This document shows positions 34,970 through 44,469 of a stretch of DNA of 64,000 nucleotides, piece after piece. How positions within the stretch are numbered: position 1 is the stretch's first letter; each line of letters opens with the position of its first letter. The notes beneath the pieces are model-generated. The model was not told the origin of the DNA. It saw nothing but the letters and a program-made list of their open reading frames with translations, and made no database searches. Both the position numbers and the translations under genes were made by a program. This DNA comes from Rheinheimera sp. SA_1 (GTDB lineage: Bacteria > Pseudomonadota > Gammaproteobacteria > Enterobacterales > Alteromonadaceae): positions 1,178,001 to 1,242,000 of the forward strand of contig NZ_LXWK01000011.1 in assembly GCF_001669775.1 (NCBI RefSeq), in the 5' to 3' direction.

Positions 34970-35560
34970 ATGAGAATTATCAATCTGGCGCTGCTGGCAG
35001 TACTGGCATTGCCACAAACTTCTTGCTCGGTTTTTGCGTTTCACACCGAGGAGCGTGAAGTATCCCAGTTTAAGTCAATCGACATCTCGGGACTTGCCGA
35101 AGTATTCATTACCAACGCCAAGACCCAGGGGATTGTTGTTAAAGTATCAGGCATGCCAATTTCTGATGTGATTACCCGGGTTGATGAAGGTACGTTAGTC
35201 GTATCAACCAATGGGTATCACAGCGGAGAGTCGGTCAAGGTTTATGTAAATTATGTACAGCTGAATAGTATTCACATCGCTGGTTCTGCTGAGGTTACCG
35301 GAACCAATACTTTGGTTGCGGACGACCTGTTATTAACCACCGGTGATTCAGGAGATATTAAAAACCTTGAAATTAAGGCAGATCACCTTACGGTCAGAAT
35401 TAACGATTCCGGGAATGCCGATTTAAATGTTGATGTGCTCACTCTCGATGTATTAATGAACGACGCTGGTGATTTATCCATTCAAGGTAAAGCAAAAACT
35501 CAGAATATCAGGTCAAATAGTTCTCGTGGCACCCTGAACAATGCGAATCTGAATTATTAG
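34970..35560 (+). CDS. Secreted DUF2807 (GIN / head-GIN) beta-helix protein
   Basis: 196 residues with a signal peptide (1-20; LPQTSC could be a weak lipobox). The mature region starts VSQFKSIDISGLAEVFITNAK and continues with repeated short strands (HIAGSAEVTG, GDSGDIKNLEIKADHLTVRINDSGNADL), which is the putative auto-transporter adhesin head/GIN domain pattern (DUF2807). Function unknown; it sits in the envelope, outside or in the periplasm. AAAGGAAAACACC before the ATG gives a good ribosome site. It is followed by an AT-rich gap and the amidohydrolase, probably separate units. Confidence 0.82.
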   Translation: MRIINLALLAVLALPQTSCSVFAFHTEEREVSQFKSIDISGLAEVFITNAKTQGIVVKVSGMPISDVITRVDEGTLVVSTNGYHSGESVKVYVNYVQLNSIHIAGSAEVTGTNTLVADDLLLTTGDSGDIKNLEIKADHLTVRINDSGNADLNVDVLTLDVLMNDAGDLSIQGKAKTQNIRSNSSRGTLNNANLNY

Positions 35561-35758
35561 GCAACACCTCATTTAAAAAAACCAGTTACAAAGACAACAC
35601 ACTATTAAACAATAATAAATACAGTTGAAATTAACCACATTCAACTATATCAATCGGCACGCATTTAAAAAATGAACATGCTTGTCAATATATCTTGGTG
35701 GCAGTTATTTAAAATACAAATTTAGAATACAAATTTAAAACATCTCTGGAGCATCCAA

Positions 35759-37018
35759 TTGAAAAAGTTGTTCACTTTTATTGCGGTCATTGGCCTGATT
35801 TCTGGCATCACATTTATATACGCCTACAACCATAACCTATATGTCTGGCAACAGCCAAAGCAGAGCATATGGATTTTTAATGGTCATTTATTTGACGCAG
35901 TCAGCTCTCAATCATCTGAAAATAAGGGAATATTGATTGCAGACGGTAAAATTTCCTGCATGGGAGACACTTGCAAAGCACCTAAGGATGCCATTCGAAT
36001 TGATGCAGCAGGCAAGACGATAGTTCCTGGATTAATTGAATTACACGGGCATTTTTTTGGTGGTAAGGCGGAGCAAGGTAAACAAAGTGTTCCTGCCATG
36101 ATCTGGGACTCCGTCAGGTTCAAGCCAGCAGTCAGGCGTAAACTGATTGGCGCAGGCATTACCAGTTATCGTTCAGTGGGCGACCCGGTTTCAGCCATAG
36201 TTAAATTGAAAGAACAATTAAATAGCCAGCAAATCGCAGGGCCGCGGATGTTTATCGCAGGTCCAATATTCACCGCCCGGGGTGGACATCCGACACAAGG
36301 GCAAATCCCAGGCTGGATGATTGATCAAATGACAGTGCAATCGGACGATCCGATCTACGTAAAACAGCAAATTTCAGCCTTAGCAAAACAAGGGGTCGAC
36401 GGTATAAAAGTGGTTTACCAAGGTATGATCAACAAACAAGGTGTGACCACCATGCCACGAATTTCAAAAGAAACTTTGCTGGCAATCACCACTGAAGCAC
36501 GTAAACATGGACTCTGGGTTGCCGTACACACTGGCTCACCGGAAGAACATATTGAAGCAATTGAAGCAGGTATTACCACGATTGAACACGGTGTACGACA
36601 CGGCAACCTGGTCGGGCAGGAAACTCTGGAACTGATTCTGACCAACAATGTCATTTATGTACCCACCTTGGGCAGAGAGCCCGAAGGGCACTTAAATATT
36701 CCGGCATTGCATCAGGCTGGAGTTAAATTTGGTGTTGGGACAGATACCCAAGCCGAGATGATTGTTGGTGACAGCTATCATGACGAACTATCCCGCATGG
36801 TCGATGCAGGACTGCCCGATGCTGACGCACTGTTGGCAGCGACCCGCCATGGTGCGATGGCGTTGGGCAAGTTAAATGAACTTGGCACCATCGAAACAGG
36901 TAAAAATGCTGACTTATTGATCGTGGATGGCCAGCCCTGGCTCGATATCAGGGATCTGCGGAAGATTAATTATGTCGTTTTATCTGGACGGATCGCCCTG
37001 GATCAAGCGGCAAATTAA
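35759..37018 (+). CDS. Secreted amidohydrolase (imidazolonepropionase-like), TTG start
   Basis: 419 residues. Start is a TTG at 35759 with GGAG eight bases upstream; the next ATG lies past the first 60 residues, after the signal-anchor (KKLFTFIAVIGLISGITFIYAY), so TTG is needed. Metal-site residues of the amidohydrolase superfamily are present: HGH in LIELHGHFFGG, the Lys in GVDGIKVV, His in VAVHTGS and TTIEHG, and Asp in GVGTDTQ. Members hydrolyse C-N bonds in ring or peptide-like compounds; a periplasmic prolidase/amidase role is possible, and the substrate is unknown. Confidence 0.85.
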   Translation: MKKLFTFIAVIGLISGITFIYAYNHNLYVWQQPKQSIWIFNGHLFDAVSSQSSENKGILIADGKISCMGDTCKAPKDAIRIDAAGKTIVPGLIELHGHFFGGKAEQGKQSVPAMIWDSVRFKPAVRRKLIGAGITSYRSVGDPVSAIVKLKEQLNSQQIAGPRMFIAGPIFTARGGHPTQGQIPGWMIDQMTVQSDDPIYVKQQISALAKQGVDGIKVVYQGMINKQGVTTMPRISKETLLAITTEARKHGLWVAVHTGSPEEHIEAIEAGITTIEHGVRHGNLVGQETLELILTNNVIYVPTLGREPEGHLNIPALHQAGVKFGVGTDTQAEMIVGDSYHDELSRMVDAGLPDADALLAATRHGAMALGKLNELGTIETGKNADLLIVDGQPWLDIRDLRKINYVVLSGRIALDQAAN

Positions 37019-37146
37019 GACCAAAATTCATCGTTAGATCATTGCTCAGCAACATCTCACACGGTTATGCGTAGCAAGCAGTGGTCTGATCCCGGATGAA
37101 GTTGTTACACTCGCCAACAAGAAATTAATTTATTGAAGAGAGCTGA

Positions 37147-38859
37147 ATGCGGCGATCCCAACTGCTCCGACTGGTCTGCCTTATCCTCATTCTCTGCTGC
37201 AATTTTTGTTTTACGCTGGAAGCGCAGCAAAGAAGCAGCATTGATAAATTCCTGTTTCATCAGGGTGATAATGGCCTGTGGAAATCGGTGTCATATGATG
37301 ATTCTCACTGGCGGCATATCCATCAAGGCTTACCCGACGAAACAGGGACCTACTGGGCACGGCTGCATGTTGAAGTTGTTGCGTCAGGCGACACAGAGTC
37401 GCAGGCATTGTTCACATCAATTCTGGGTGCTTATGAGATTTACTGGGATGGTTATTTGCTGTCCAGCAACGGTATCGTTGGTGATAGCGCATCAACCGAA
37501 GTCCCGGGAAAAATAGACAAAATAACGCAGATCCCGAGTTACTTATGGACGGACGGAAGCCATGTTATCAGTATCCGAATTTCTAACTTTCATTCACCGG
37601 ATCAACTGAGAAGTCGCTATTTTGTTGCAAGGCTAGGTTCTGGCCCACTCTCCAATAGCTTTTTCCCGCTGACGATGTTTGGCGGATTTGTCATTTTGGC
37701 GCTTTATTTTTTACAGCTTTATGCGCTCTTTTCTCCGCAAAAGGTTTATCTGGTTTTTAGTTTGTTATGCTTTTCCCTGGCTAGCTTGTTAGTTGCGGAA
37801 ACCTGGCGAAATTTACTGGGCTATGACTATGACTGGCACCATTTTCGATTAATCAGCGTTGGATTACTAACCTTTGTTGTTGCAACATTACTTCCTTTAT
37901 ATTTTTTATTCCAACTCTCAAATAAAAATAAAATCAAATGGATGTTCCCGTTAATTTTAATACTACTATCGATTGCTGTTCTTGCTCCTACATTTGACAT
38001 AAAAAACTTATTTATGCTTTTGGCATCATTTATTTTTTCATTAGCGATTGTGTTTTCAGCTGCGCGCTTGAATAAGGATGGTTCAAAAATTTCCTGCCTG
38101 GCGATCATCAGCATGATTATCGCACTGTTGTTTCTACCATCCAATTTTATGGAGATGTACTTCTTCCCTATGTTCGCTATTTTTATTTTTACTGAACTAG
38201 CTTTTTTCATCAGAAAAATGAAGCTCATTGATAGTGAAAAAAATATCGCGTTATTAAATTCAGCCAATCTGGAAATCAGTTTACTTCGAAAAAACATCCA
38301 GCCTCATTTCATTTTAAATACCTTAACATCGATAGAACAATGGATAGAGGATTCACCAAAGACCGCTATTCTGTTTATTGATGCATTGGCCGACGAATTT
38401 CGCGTGTTGAGCAATATATCCCATCAGAAACTTATCTATTTACATCAAGAGATTGAGCTTTGCAGATCACATCTGGAAATCATGAGCTATCGACAAAATC
38501 AGCAATATACTCTTCAAACAGAGAATATAGATCCGATGCTACATATACCTCCGGCCATTTTGCACACTTTGATTGAGAACAGCCTGACGCATAACAGATA
38601 CACTGCAGATATCACTATATTTACATTACGGCAGTGCCACAACTTACAAGATGACAGCGTTGAACTGCAATTATCAGTACCGATCAGTCAGTATGGACAT
38701 CAGGCCACAGAAGGAACAGGTACTGGTCTCAAGTATATCCGCGCCCGCCTAACTGAAAGTTTCCAACAGCGATGGCAGTTCGAAGAACAAGCGGATGGTA
38801 ATTTCTGGGTTACGAAAATAACAATACCTAAGTCTGAGAACATGGATGAGATTAAATAA
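37147..38859 (+). CDS. LytS-type sensor histidine kinase with 7TM-DISM module
   Basis: 570 residues: signal peptide (1-26), a periplasmic domain about 30-170 resembling the jelly-roll/DISMED type (YWARLHVEVV, YEIYWDGYLLSSNG), seven membrane helices (about 175-370), then the His_kinase (LytS) domain with the phosphorylation box NIQPHFILNTLTSIEQWIE (His387) and an HATPase_c-like part (ILHTLIENSLTHNRYT as N-box, GTGTGLKYIRARL as G-box). GAAGAG before the ATG. The stop is followed without gap by the response-regulator start. The signal is unknown. Confidence 0.9.
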   Translation: MRRSQLLRLVCLILILCCNFCFTLEAQQRSSIDKFLFHQGDNGLWKSVSYDDSHWRHIHQGLPDETGTYWARLHVEVVASGDTESQALFTSILGAYEIYWDGYLLSSNGIVGDSASTEVPGKIDKITQIPSYLWTDGSHVISIRISNFHSPDQLRSRYFVARLGSGPLSNSFFPLTMFGGFVILALYFLQLYALFSPQKVYLVFSLLCFSLASLLVAETWRNLLGYDYDWHHFRLISVGLLTFVVATLLPLYFLFQLSNKNKIKWMFPLILILLSIAVLAPTFDIKNLFMLLASFIFSLAIVFSAARLNKDGSKISCLAIISMIIALLFLPSNFMEMYFFPMFAIFIFTELAFFIRKMKLIDSEKNIALLNSANLEISLLRKNIQPHFILNTLTSIEQWIEDSPKTAILFIDALADEFRVLSNISHQKLIYLHQEIELCRSHLEIMSYRQNQQYTLQTENIDPMLHIPPAILHTLIENSLTHNRYTADITIFTLRQCHNLQDDSVELQLSVPISQYGHQATEGTGTGLKYIRARLTESFQQRWQFEEQADGNFWVTKITIPKSENMDEIK

Positions 38860-39564
38860 ATGAAAATAGTCATTGTTGAAGATGAGGCGATGATTGCTCG
38901 ACGAATAAAAATGTTTTGCGAAAATATATTGCAGAACAAACTGGATTCTATACACCACTTTTCTACATTAGAAGACGCAGAAGATTACCTGGACACGCAC
39001 AAAGTCGACTTGCTACTGCTTGATCTCAACCTGAATAACCGAGATGGATTTGATTTACTAAAAGGTAAACTAGCTGCCAGTTACCACACCATTGTGATCT
39101 CAGCCAATACCGAACGTGCGTTAGAAGCTTTTGAATATGGAGTTTTGGATTTTATCGCCAAACCTTTTAAACAAGACCGATTAGCAAAAGCTCTGGAACG
39201 ATTGGGTGCCAAACGTCAGTTGGGTTTTGGCGCATCGAAGTATTTTACGATTAAAAAACATGGGCGTATCGAATTATTCTGCACAGAAGACATTCGCTAT
39301 ATTCGGGCTACAGGTCATTACTCCGAAATTGTGCTGATAGATGGATCGGCGCAATTACACGATAAAAGTCTGGAAAAATTACTGCTGACGCTGCCTGGCC
39401 GGTTTGAGCGAGTGCATAAATCCTACGCACTCACGCTCGACCAGGTAAAAACACTCCATAAATATCCCGGCAGCCGCTATGAACTGGAACTCAGCAACGG
39501 TGTGTTGATCCCGTTAGGCAGGACGCATTATGCGAAGATCAAAGCGAAGCTCGGATCTAACTAA
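38860..39564 (+). CDS. LytTR-family response regulator
   Basis: 234 residues: receiver domain (1-118) with acidic pair EDE (7-9), phospho-acceptor Asp55 in LLLLDLNLNN and Lys101 in IAKPFK; LytTR DNA-binding domain (about 130-234) with the typical FERVHKSYALTLDQVKTLH and GVLIPLGRTHY blocks. Forms a two-component pair with the kinase directly upstream (stop and start adjoin). LytTR regulators bind direct repeats upstream of targets. Targets cannot be deduced; the amidohydrolase gene is the nearest upstream neighbour. Confidence 0.93.
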   Translation: MKIVIVEDEAMIARRIKMFCENILQNKLDSIHHFSTLEDAEDYLDTHKVDLLLLDLNLNNRDGFDLLKGKLAASYHTIVISANTERALEAFEYGVLDFIAKPFKQDRLAKALERLGAKRQLGFGASKYFTIKKHGRIELFCTEDIRYIRATGHYSEIVLIDGSAQLHDKSLEKLLLTLPGRFERVHKSYALTLDQVKTLHKYPGSRYELELSNGVLIPLGRTHYAKIKAKLGSN

Positions 39565-39567
39565 AAA

Positions 39568-40431
39568 CTACTGCGCCAAATCCCAGCTCAGCCCCAGCTT
39601 ATACAAAGCATTTTTCTTCTCGCCATGAATTTCAGCAGTCAGCGCGGCGGCTTTTTTCAGCGGTAATTCGCTCATCAGTAACTTCAGGGTTTTTTGCGCC
39701 GCCGGGTGAATATCATCATCCGGTTTGTCGGCCGGAGGCGCTATCATCAGCACCATTTCGCCCTGGCAGCGTTGGGGGTCTTCTTCCAGCCAGGCCGTAA
39801 TGCTTTGCGCGGTGCCGTGGCAAAAATGTTCGAAGGTTTTGCTGATTTCTTTCGCCAGTACCAGCTCGCGCTCGTCACCAAATACTACCGCCACATCGGC
39901 CAGCGTGTCTTTAACCCGCCGCGCGGCTTCGTAAGTAATCAAGGTACCAACATTGGCCGGAATGTCGGATAGCACCTGTTGGCGCTGGCCACTTTTCGCC
40001 GGTAAAAAGCCAATAAAATGAAATTTATCAGTCGGTAAGCCAGCACAGCATAAAGCGGCAATCAGCGCGCAAGGGCCAGGGATGGGCACAATTTTTACGC
40101 CGGCGTCGCGGCACAAGCGCACCAGGCTATAACCCGGATCAGAAATCAGCGGCGTACCGGCATCGGACACCAGCGCCACACTCTCACCAGCCTGCAGCTT
40201 TTGCAGCAAACTGGCGGCACGTTGTTTTTCGTTATGGTCGTGCAACGACAAAAACCGCGCCGAAATATTAAAATGACTCAGCAATTTACCGCTATGCCGG
40301 GTGTCTTCTGCCGCCACCCAAGCCACTTCGCGCAGCACCTGTAATGCGCGCTGACTGATATCATCCAGATTGCCGATTGGCGTGGCGACGATAAATAATG
40401 AACCGGCGACGCCGCTATGCTGTTGAGTCAT
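39568..40431 (-). CDS. rsmI: 16S rRNA (cytidine1402-2'-O)-methyltransferase RsmI
   Basis: 287 residues from the ATG at 40431 (MTQQHSGVAGSLFIVATPIGNLDD); an in-frame TTG six bases upstream is less likely. Family signatures: LFIVATPIGNLDDIS, AEDTRHSGKLLSHF, ALVSDAGTPLISDPGYSLV, PGPCALIAALCCAGLPTDKFHFIGFLP. It methylates the 2'-hydroxyl of C1402 in the decoding centre of 16S rRNA. It is divergent from lpoA, the conserved order seen in E. coli (yraL / yraM). Confidence 0.96.
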   Translation of the reverse strand: MTQQHSGVAGSLFIVATPIGNLDDISQRALQVLREVAWVAAEDTRHSGKLLSHFNISARFLSLHDHNEKQRAASLLQKLQAGESVALVSDAGTPLISDPGYSLVRLCRDAGVKIVPIPGPCALIAALCCAGLPTDKFHFIGFLPAKSGQRQQVLSDIPANVGTLITYEAARRVKDTLADVAVVFGDERELVLAKEISKTFEHFCHGTAQSITAWLEEDPQRCQGEMVLMIAPPADKPDDDIHPAAQKTLKLLMSELPLKKAAALTAEIHGEKKNALYKLGLSWDLAQ

Positions 40432-40574
40432 ATTCAAAATCCAGAAACTGGCAAGGTTTGCACCTGCGGGGAAAATTCAGCCAAAACGCTTGAGCACAGA
40501 CCTGAGCTGGCGTGATCCGGCGACAGAAATGGTATAAGATGACACCCATTCGTGGCCTATTGTAACTGTGCATT

Positions 40575-42539
40575 GTGAAATCCAGCAAATTCCAGCTTTG
40601 TCTGAGCCTTAGTTGTGCTCTTGTCCTCGCCAGTTGCGGTCAGACGCCGCCGACTGCTCAGGTAAAAACCCCGGTCGTGAAGCCAGTGGTGACGCCTGTT
40701 GCCGACAACTCATTACAGGAAGAAGCCGAAGCAGAAGCTTTTCGACTGAAGACTGAAATGGCGCAGTCTAGCGCTATTCAGGCGGCCGCTGTGCCGGTCG
40801 CTCAGGATGAAAGCGAGCAACAACAACGGGATCTGCTGAGCGAAGCCACGCAGCTTTTATCATCCAATCAAAATCTGCCACGTGCTTTGGCTATTACCCA
40901 CTCGTTGCGGTTATCAAATTATGGTTTTATCCGGCAGCAAAATATGTTGCCTTTGCTACAAAGTTATCTGGCCAGCCAGCAATATGCCGCGCTGGAGTTG
41001 TGGTTGGCGGATCAGCAGCTGACCGCGGTAGCTCCCACCGATCGCAGCCGTTTTACTGAACTGGTCGCCGGTTTTTATCAATCACAAAAACAACTCGTAC
41101 CGGCGCTACGCTGGCTACTAGCACAGGATGAACTGGCAGGTAATGCCAAATCTGACGCTAAAATGCAGGATTTGTTGTGGTCGCAGTTGGTACAGCTGAA
41201 TCCTGCAGAGCTGAATCAACTGGCCAAAAATGCCCGGCCGCGCGCGGCGGCCTGGTTGAATCTGGTGCAAATTACGCTGAGTTTTGCCGGTGACGCTGCC
41301 TCAATGACTGCTGCGCTGCAAGACTGGCAACAACGCCACCCTGGCATGCCGGCACTTGTAGATTTACCTTCTTCTATCAATACTTTAGCTAACACCCCGG
41401 CTTTTCAGCCAAAGCGGATTGGCGTGGTATTGCCGTTATCCGGCCCGTTTAAAGCGCTGGGTGAAGCGGTGCAGCTGGGCCTGGTGAGTGCTAATACCAG
41501 TGCGAATACAAGTACCATTACTGCTGCCAGTTCAAGCACAAATACCGAAATTGCAACCACTGGCCGCAGCTTAGTGTTTATCGACAGCGCCTTACCCGCC
41601 GCTGACATCGCTGCCGCTTTGGAATTAGCCCAGGTCGAATTTGTGATTGGACCCTTGCTACGTGAAGACGTCGACAAAGTACAATCGTTACCGAACTGGC
41701 GCTGGCCGACCTTGTTTTTAAACAGCAAGCAAAACAGCGATGTCGCGCCGGTTGCCGATCAGTTTTACTTTTCACTCAGCGCCGAAGACGAAGCGGCGCA
41801 GATGGTCGATTTGTTCCGGCAACAACATTATCAGCACCCCATTCTGATCAGCGCGCAAAACCCAATCAGTCAGCGAATGGCGCAACATTTTCAGCAAATG
41901 TGGCAGCAAAATGGCGGCAAGGTTGTCGAATCATACACATACAACAATCAGGAAGAGTTGCGCACCTTAATCAATACCTTCCTGGAAACTGCGGCCAGTA
42001 CCGAGCGCATCAAAGAACTGGAGCGTTTCACGGGTCGTTCGGTGAAAGCTGAAATGCACAGCCGGTTGGATATCGACGCGATTTATCTGCTGGCCGATCC
42101 GGCGCAAACCCGCTTAGTGAAACCCTTTATTGACGTGACGGTAAGCCCAACGGCGCCCGCGCTGCCGGTGTATGCCAGTTCACGCAGCCACAGTCTGGCC
42201 ATCGATCGCACTGATATCCGCGATTTAGCCGGCTTAACCATGACCGAAATGCCGTGGCTGGTGCCGCAAGCGCAAAAATCGCCGCTACGCTCTGAGTATG
42301 AGGCGTTATTTGCCGAACAGGATGAAACCCAACAACGGCTGTTTGCGATGGGTCACGACGCGCTGACCTTGGTAGCCAGGCTGAAGCAACAGCAAATGTT
42401 TCCATCCATGGTATATCACGGTTTAACCGGCAGTTTACGCCTGACGCCGCAACAAGCTGTTCAGCGGCAATTAACGGTGGCGACGTATCGTGGCGGTAAA
42501 CTGGTTCCGCAAAACGGTCCACTGGGCAAAGGCAAATAA
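40575..42539 (+). CDS. lpoA: Penicillin-binding protein activator LpoA
   Basis: 654 residues, GTG start at 40575. Signal peptide with lipobox (LVLASC, Cys near 21) makes it an outer-membrane lipoprotein. The N-terminal TPR-like helical domain (about 60-270) is followed by a periplasmic-binding-protein-like domain (about 280-640; GVVLPLSGPFKALGEAVQLG). LpoA activates PBP1A in peptidoglycan synthesis. It carries a Thr/Ser/Asn-rich low-complexity insert (NTSANTSTITAASSSTNTE). It stands in the canonical order before yraN, diaA and dolP. No strong Shine-Dalgarno precedes the GTG. Confidence 0.94.
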   Translation: MKSSKFQLCLSLSCALVLASCGQTPPTAQVKTPVVKPVVTPVADNSLQEEAEAEAFRLKTEMAQSSAIQAAAVPVAQDESEQQQRDLLSEATQLLSSNQNLPRALAITHSLRLSNYGFIRQQNMLPLLQSYLASQQYAALELWLADQQLTAVAPTDRSRFTELVAGFYQSQKQLVPALRWLLAQDELAGNAKSDAKMQDLLWSQLVQLNPAELNQLAKNARPRAAAWLNLVQITLSFAGDAASMTAALQDWQQRHPGMPALVDLPSSINTLANTPAFQPKRIGVVLPLSGPFKALGEAVQLGLVSANTSANTSTITAASSSTNTEIATTGRSLVFIDSALPAADIAAALELAQVEFVIGPLLREDVDKVQSLPNWRWPTLFLNSKQNSDVAPVADQFYFSLSAEDEAAQMVDLFRQQHYQHPILISAQNPISQRMAQHFQQMWQQNGGKVVESYTYNNQEELRTLINTFLETAASTERIKELERFTGRSVKAEMHSRLDIDAIYLLADPAQTRLVKPFIDVTVSPTAPALPVYASSRSHSLAIDRTDIRDLAGLTMTEMPWLVPQAQKSPLRSEYEALFAEQDETQQRLFAMGHDALTLVARLKQQQMFPSMVYHGLTGSLRLTPQQAVQRQLTVATYRGGKLVPQNGPLGKGK

Positions 42540-42541
42540 GC

Positions 42542-42904
42542 ATGGCCAAAGCCGATGTTGCCAACAGCAGTGACAGCGGCTTTTTTTTCGAATCGCTGGC
42601 GCTGGAATTTCTGCAACAACAAGGTTTGAAACTGCATAGCCGTAATGTTAGCTGTCGGTTTGGCGAACTGGACCTAATTTGCCAGCTGGCCGGGCAATGG
42701 GTGTTTGTCGAAGTGAAGTACCGGCGCAGTGACGCATATGGCGGAGCCGCCGCGGCGGTGACTCAAGGCAAACAACAAAAACTCAGGCAAACCGCCGCCT
42801 GGTTTTTACAACAACAGCGCAGTCAGGCTGGCTGCCGATTTGATGTGGTGGCGATCTCTGGAGAAAGCCCCTATCAAATCAACTGGATAACGAACGCTTT
42901 TTAA
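42542..42904 (+). CDS. yraN: YraN-family (UPF0102) endonuclease-fold protein
   Basis: 120 residues. The family has a restriction-endonuclease-like fold: here GELDLICQ (catalytic-type Asp) followed by VFVEVKYRR (ExK), with the QGKQQKLRQTAAWFL segment typical of YraN. It follows the lpoA stop by two bases, so translation is probably coupled. Its cellular role is unsettled. The operon is interrupted downstream by two palindromic elements before diaA. Confidence 0.92.
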   Translation: MAKADVANSSDSGFFFESLALEFLQQQGLKLHSRNVSCRFGELDLICQLAGQWVFVEVKYRRSDAYGGAAAAVTQGKQQKLRQTAAWFLQQQRSQAGCRFDVVAISGESPYQINWITNAF

Positions 42905-42941
42905 AAAAATGCTTTTTAAATAAACACTTAATAACGCGATA

Positions 42942-43098
42942 TATACCCAAAATCATTGAAGATTCGGGTAGGCGACGAGGAGCGAGACTGGAGCGCCAGC
43001 CCGATGCAGGAGCATAGTGAACTATGTGACAGGCCGGGCTGGCGCTCCAGCGAGCGAGCGAAGGCAACAACCCCGAATCTTTAAGGATTACGGGTATA
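42942..43098. mobile_element. 157-bp palindromic MITE-like element, copy 1
   Basis: Ends in TATACCC and GGGTATA. Inside are a perfect 15-base inverted repeat (CTGGAGCGCCAGCCC / GGGCTGGCGCTCCAG) and an outer pair GATTCGGG / CCCGAATC. No coding capacity. Related palindromic elements with TACCCAAAAT ends are common in enterobacteria and other Gammaproteobacteria (family knowledge). Confidence 0.85.
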
Positions 43099-43253
43099 TA
43101 CCCAAAATCATTGAAGATTCGGGTAGGCGACGAGGAGCGAGACTGGAGCGCCAGCCCGATGCAGGAGCATAGTGAACTATGTGACGGGCCGGGCTGGCGC
43201 TCCAGCGAGCGAGCGAAGGCAACAACCCCGAATCTTTAAGGATGACGGGTATA
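43097..43253. mobile_element. 157-bp palindromic MITE-like element, copy 2
   Basis: Nearly identical to copy 1 (I see two substitutions: ACAGGCC to ACGGGCC and GATTACG to GATGACG), starting at its shared TA. The period is 155 bp. It ends 16 bp before diaA. Confidence 0.85.
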
Positions 43254-43268
43254 GCAGGAACCAGGCGC

Positions 43269-43853
43269 ATGCAAGAACATATTCGGCAGCTGTTTACCGA
43301 AAACATCCAGACCATGATCGCCACTGGCGAAGCTTTGGCTGAGCCGATTGAAAGTGCGGCGCTGACCATAGTCCACGCGCTGATTAACGATCGCAAAGTG
43401 CTGTGTTGTGGCGAAGGTGCCGCGCGGGCGTTAGCCAGTCACTTCTCGCAATTGCTGGTCGATCAGTTTGAAACCGAGCGGCCCTGCTTACCAGCGCTGG
43501 CGTTACAAACTGAATTGTCCGGCCTGCAAAGTGCCAATCAGCATCAGGATTATCTGGCGCGTCAGGTAAGGGCTTTAGGTCAAGATGGCGATATTTTGCT
43601 GGTGTTGTCGCTTAGTGGCGACGAGCAGAATTTAATTAAAGCGGTCGAAGCGGCGCTGACCAAAGATATGACGGTGGTGGCGCTGACTGTAGACAACAAC
43701 GGCGAGTTGTCAGGATTACTCGGCAATACCGACGTCGAATTGCGGGTGCCGGTACATCGTCCGGCCCGGGTATTCGAGTGTTACGCATTTTTATTACATT
43801 GTGTCTGTGAACTCATCGACAACACATTGTTTCCACAACAAGATGAAGCTTAA
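43269..43853 (+). CDS. diaA: DnaA initiator-associating protein DiaA (SIS domain)
   Basis: 194 residues from the ATG at 43269 (MQEHIRQLFTENIQTMIATGEAL, matching DiaA's MQERIKACFTESIQT); the longer frame starts inside the palindromic element and is rejected. The SIS fold shows KVLCCGEGAAR, FETERPCLPALAL, RALGQDGDILLVLSLSG and DMTVVALTVDNNGEL. DiaA forms a tetramer that binds DnaA and promotes timely initiation at oriC. The ribosome site (AGGAACCAGG) lies just outside the element, so its translation start survived the insertions. Confidence 0.94.
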   Translation: MQEHIRQLFTENIQTMIATGEALAEPIESAALTIVHALINDRKVLCCGEGAARALASHFSQLLVDQFETERPCLPALALQTELSGLQSANQHQDYLARQVRALGQDGDILLVLSLSGDEQNLIKAVEAALTKDMTVVALTVDNNGELSGLLGNTDVELRVPVHRPARVFECYAFLLHCVCELIDNTLFPQQDEA

Positions 43854-43870
43854 GCTTCAAGGAGTGTTAA

Positions 43871-44458
43871 ATGTCTGATTTTAAACCAATGATGAAACTG
43901 GCTGCCGCTATCAGTCTGACCTTGTTATTGCAGGCCTGTGCTGCCGCAGTGGTTGCCGGTGGCGCTTCTGCCGTGACTTCAGCCTCTGATCGCCGCACCC
44001 TCGGCTCCCAAATTGACGACAGCAGCATTGTGGTCAAAGCCGAACGCGCGCTGGAAGCCAACAAAACTCTGGACGAACAAGCCCATATCAACGTCAACAG
44101 TTACAACGGTATTTTACTGCTGACCGGTCAGGCGCCAAGCCAGGAAATGCTCGACACCGCCAGCCAGCTGGTGCAGGGCATTCAGGGCGTGAAAGACGTA
44201 CAAAACCAAATCCGCGTCGGCAACCCGATTTCCTTCACCACCCGCAGCCGCGACAGCTGGATCACCACTCGCGTGAAAAGCCTGCTGGTGGCCGACAAAG
44301 AAATCAGCGCGCTGAATATTAAAGTCATCACCGAAAGCGGCGAAGTATTCCTGATGGGGCTGGTTTCCAGCACCGAAGCCGACAAAGCAGTCGAAATCGC
44401 CCGTCACGTTAATGGCGTGTCCCGCGTCATCAAAGCTTTTGAGACCAGCTACAACTAG
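43871..44458 (+). CDS. dolP: BON-domain outer-membrane lipoprotein DolP
   Basis: 195 residues: signal peptide with lipobox (LLQAC, Cys about 18), then two BON domains (about 45-112 and 120-190; SIVVKAERALEANKTL, VKSLLVADKEISALNIKV). DolP (YraP) supports outer-membrane integrity and BAM function and sits at the division site. AAGGAG before the ATG. Last gene of the lpoA-diaA-dolP block; a perfect inverted repeat follows. Confidence 0.94.
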   Translation: MSDFKPMMKLAAAISLTLLLQACAAAVVAGGASAVTSASDRRTLGSQIDDSSIVVKAERALEANKTLDEQAHINVNSYNGILLLTGQAPSQEMLDTASQLVQGIQGVKDVQNQIRVGNPISFTTRSRDSWITTRVKSLLVADKEISALNIKVITESGEVFLMGLVSSTEADKAVEIARHVNGVSRVIKAFETSYN

Positions 44459-44469
44459 TTGTTAACATC

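Noticed and set aside
42879-43396. Two nearly identical minus-strand ORFs
   Set aside because: They are the palindromic 157-bp elements read as protein; the identity comes from the repeat.
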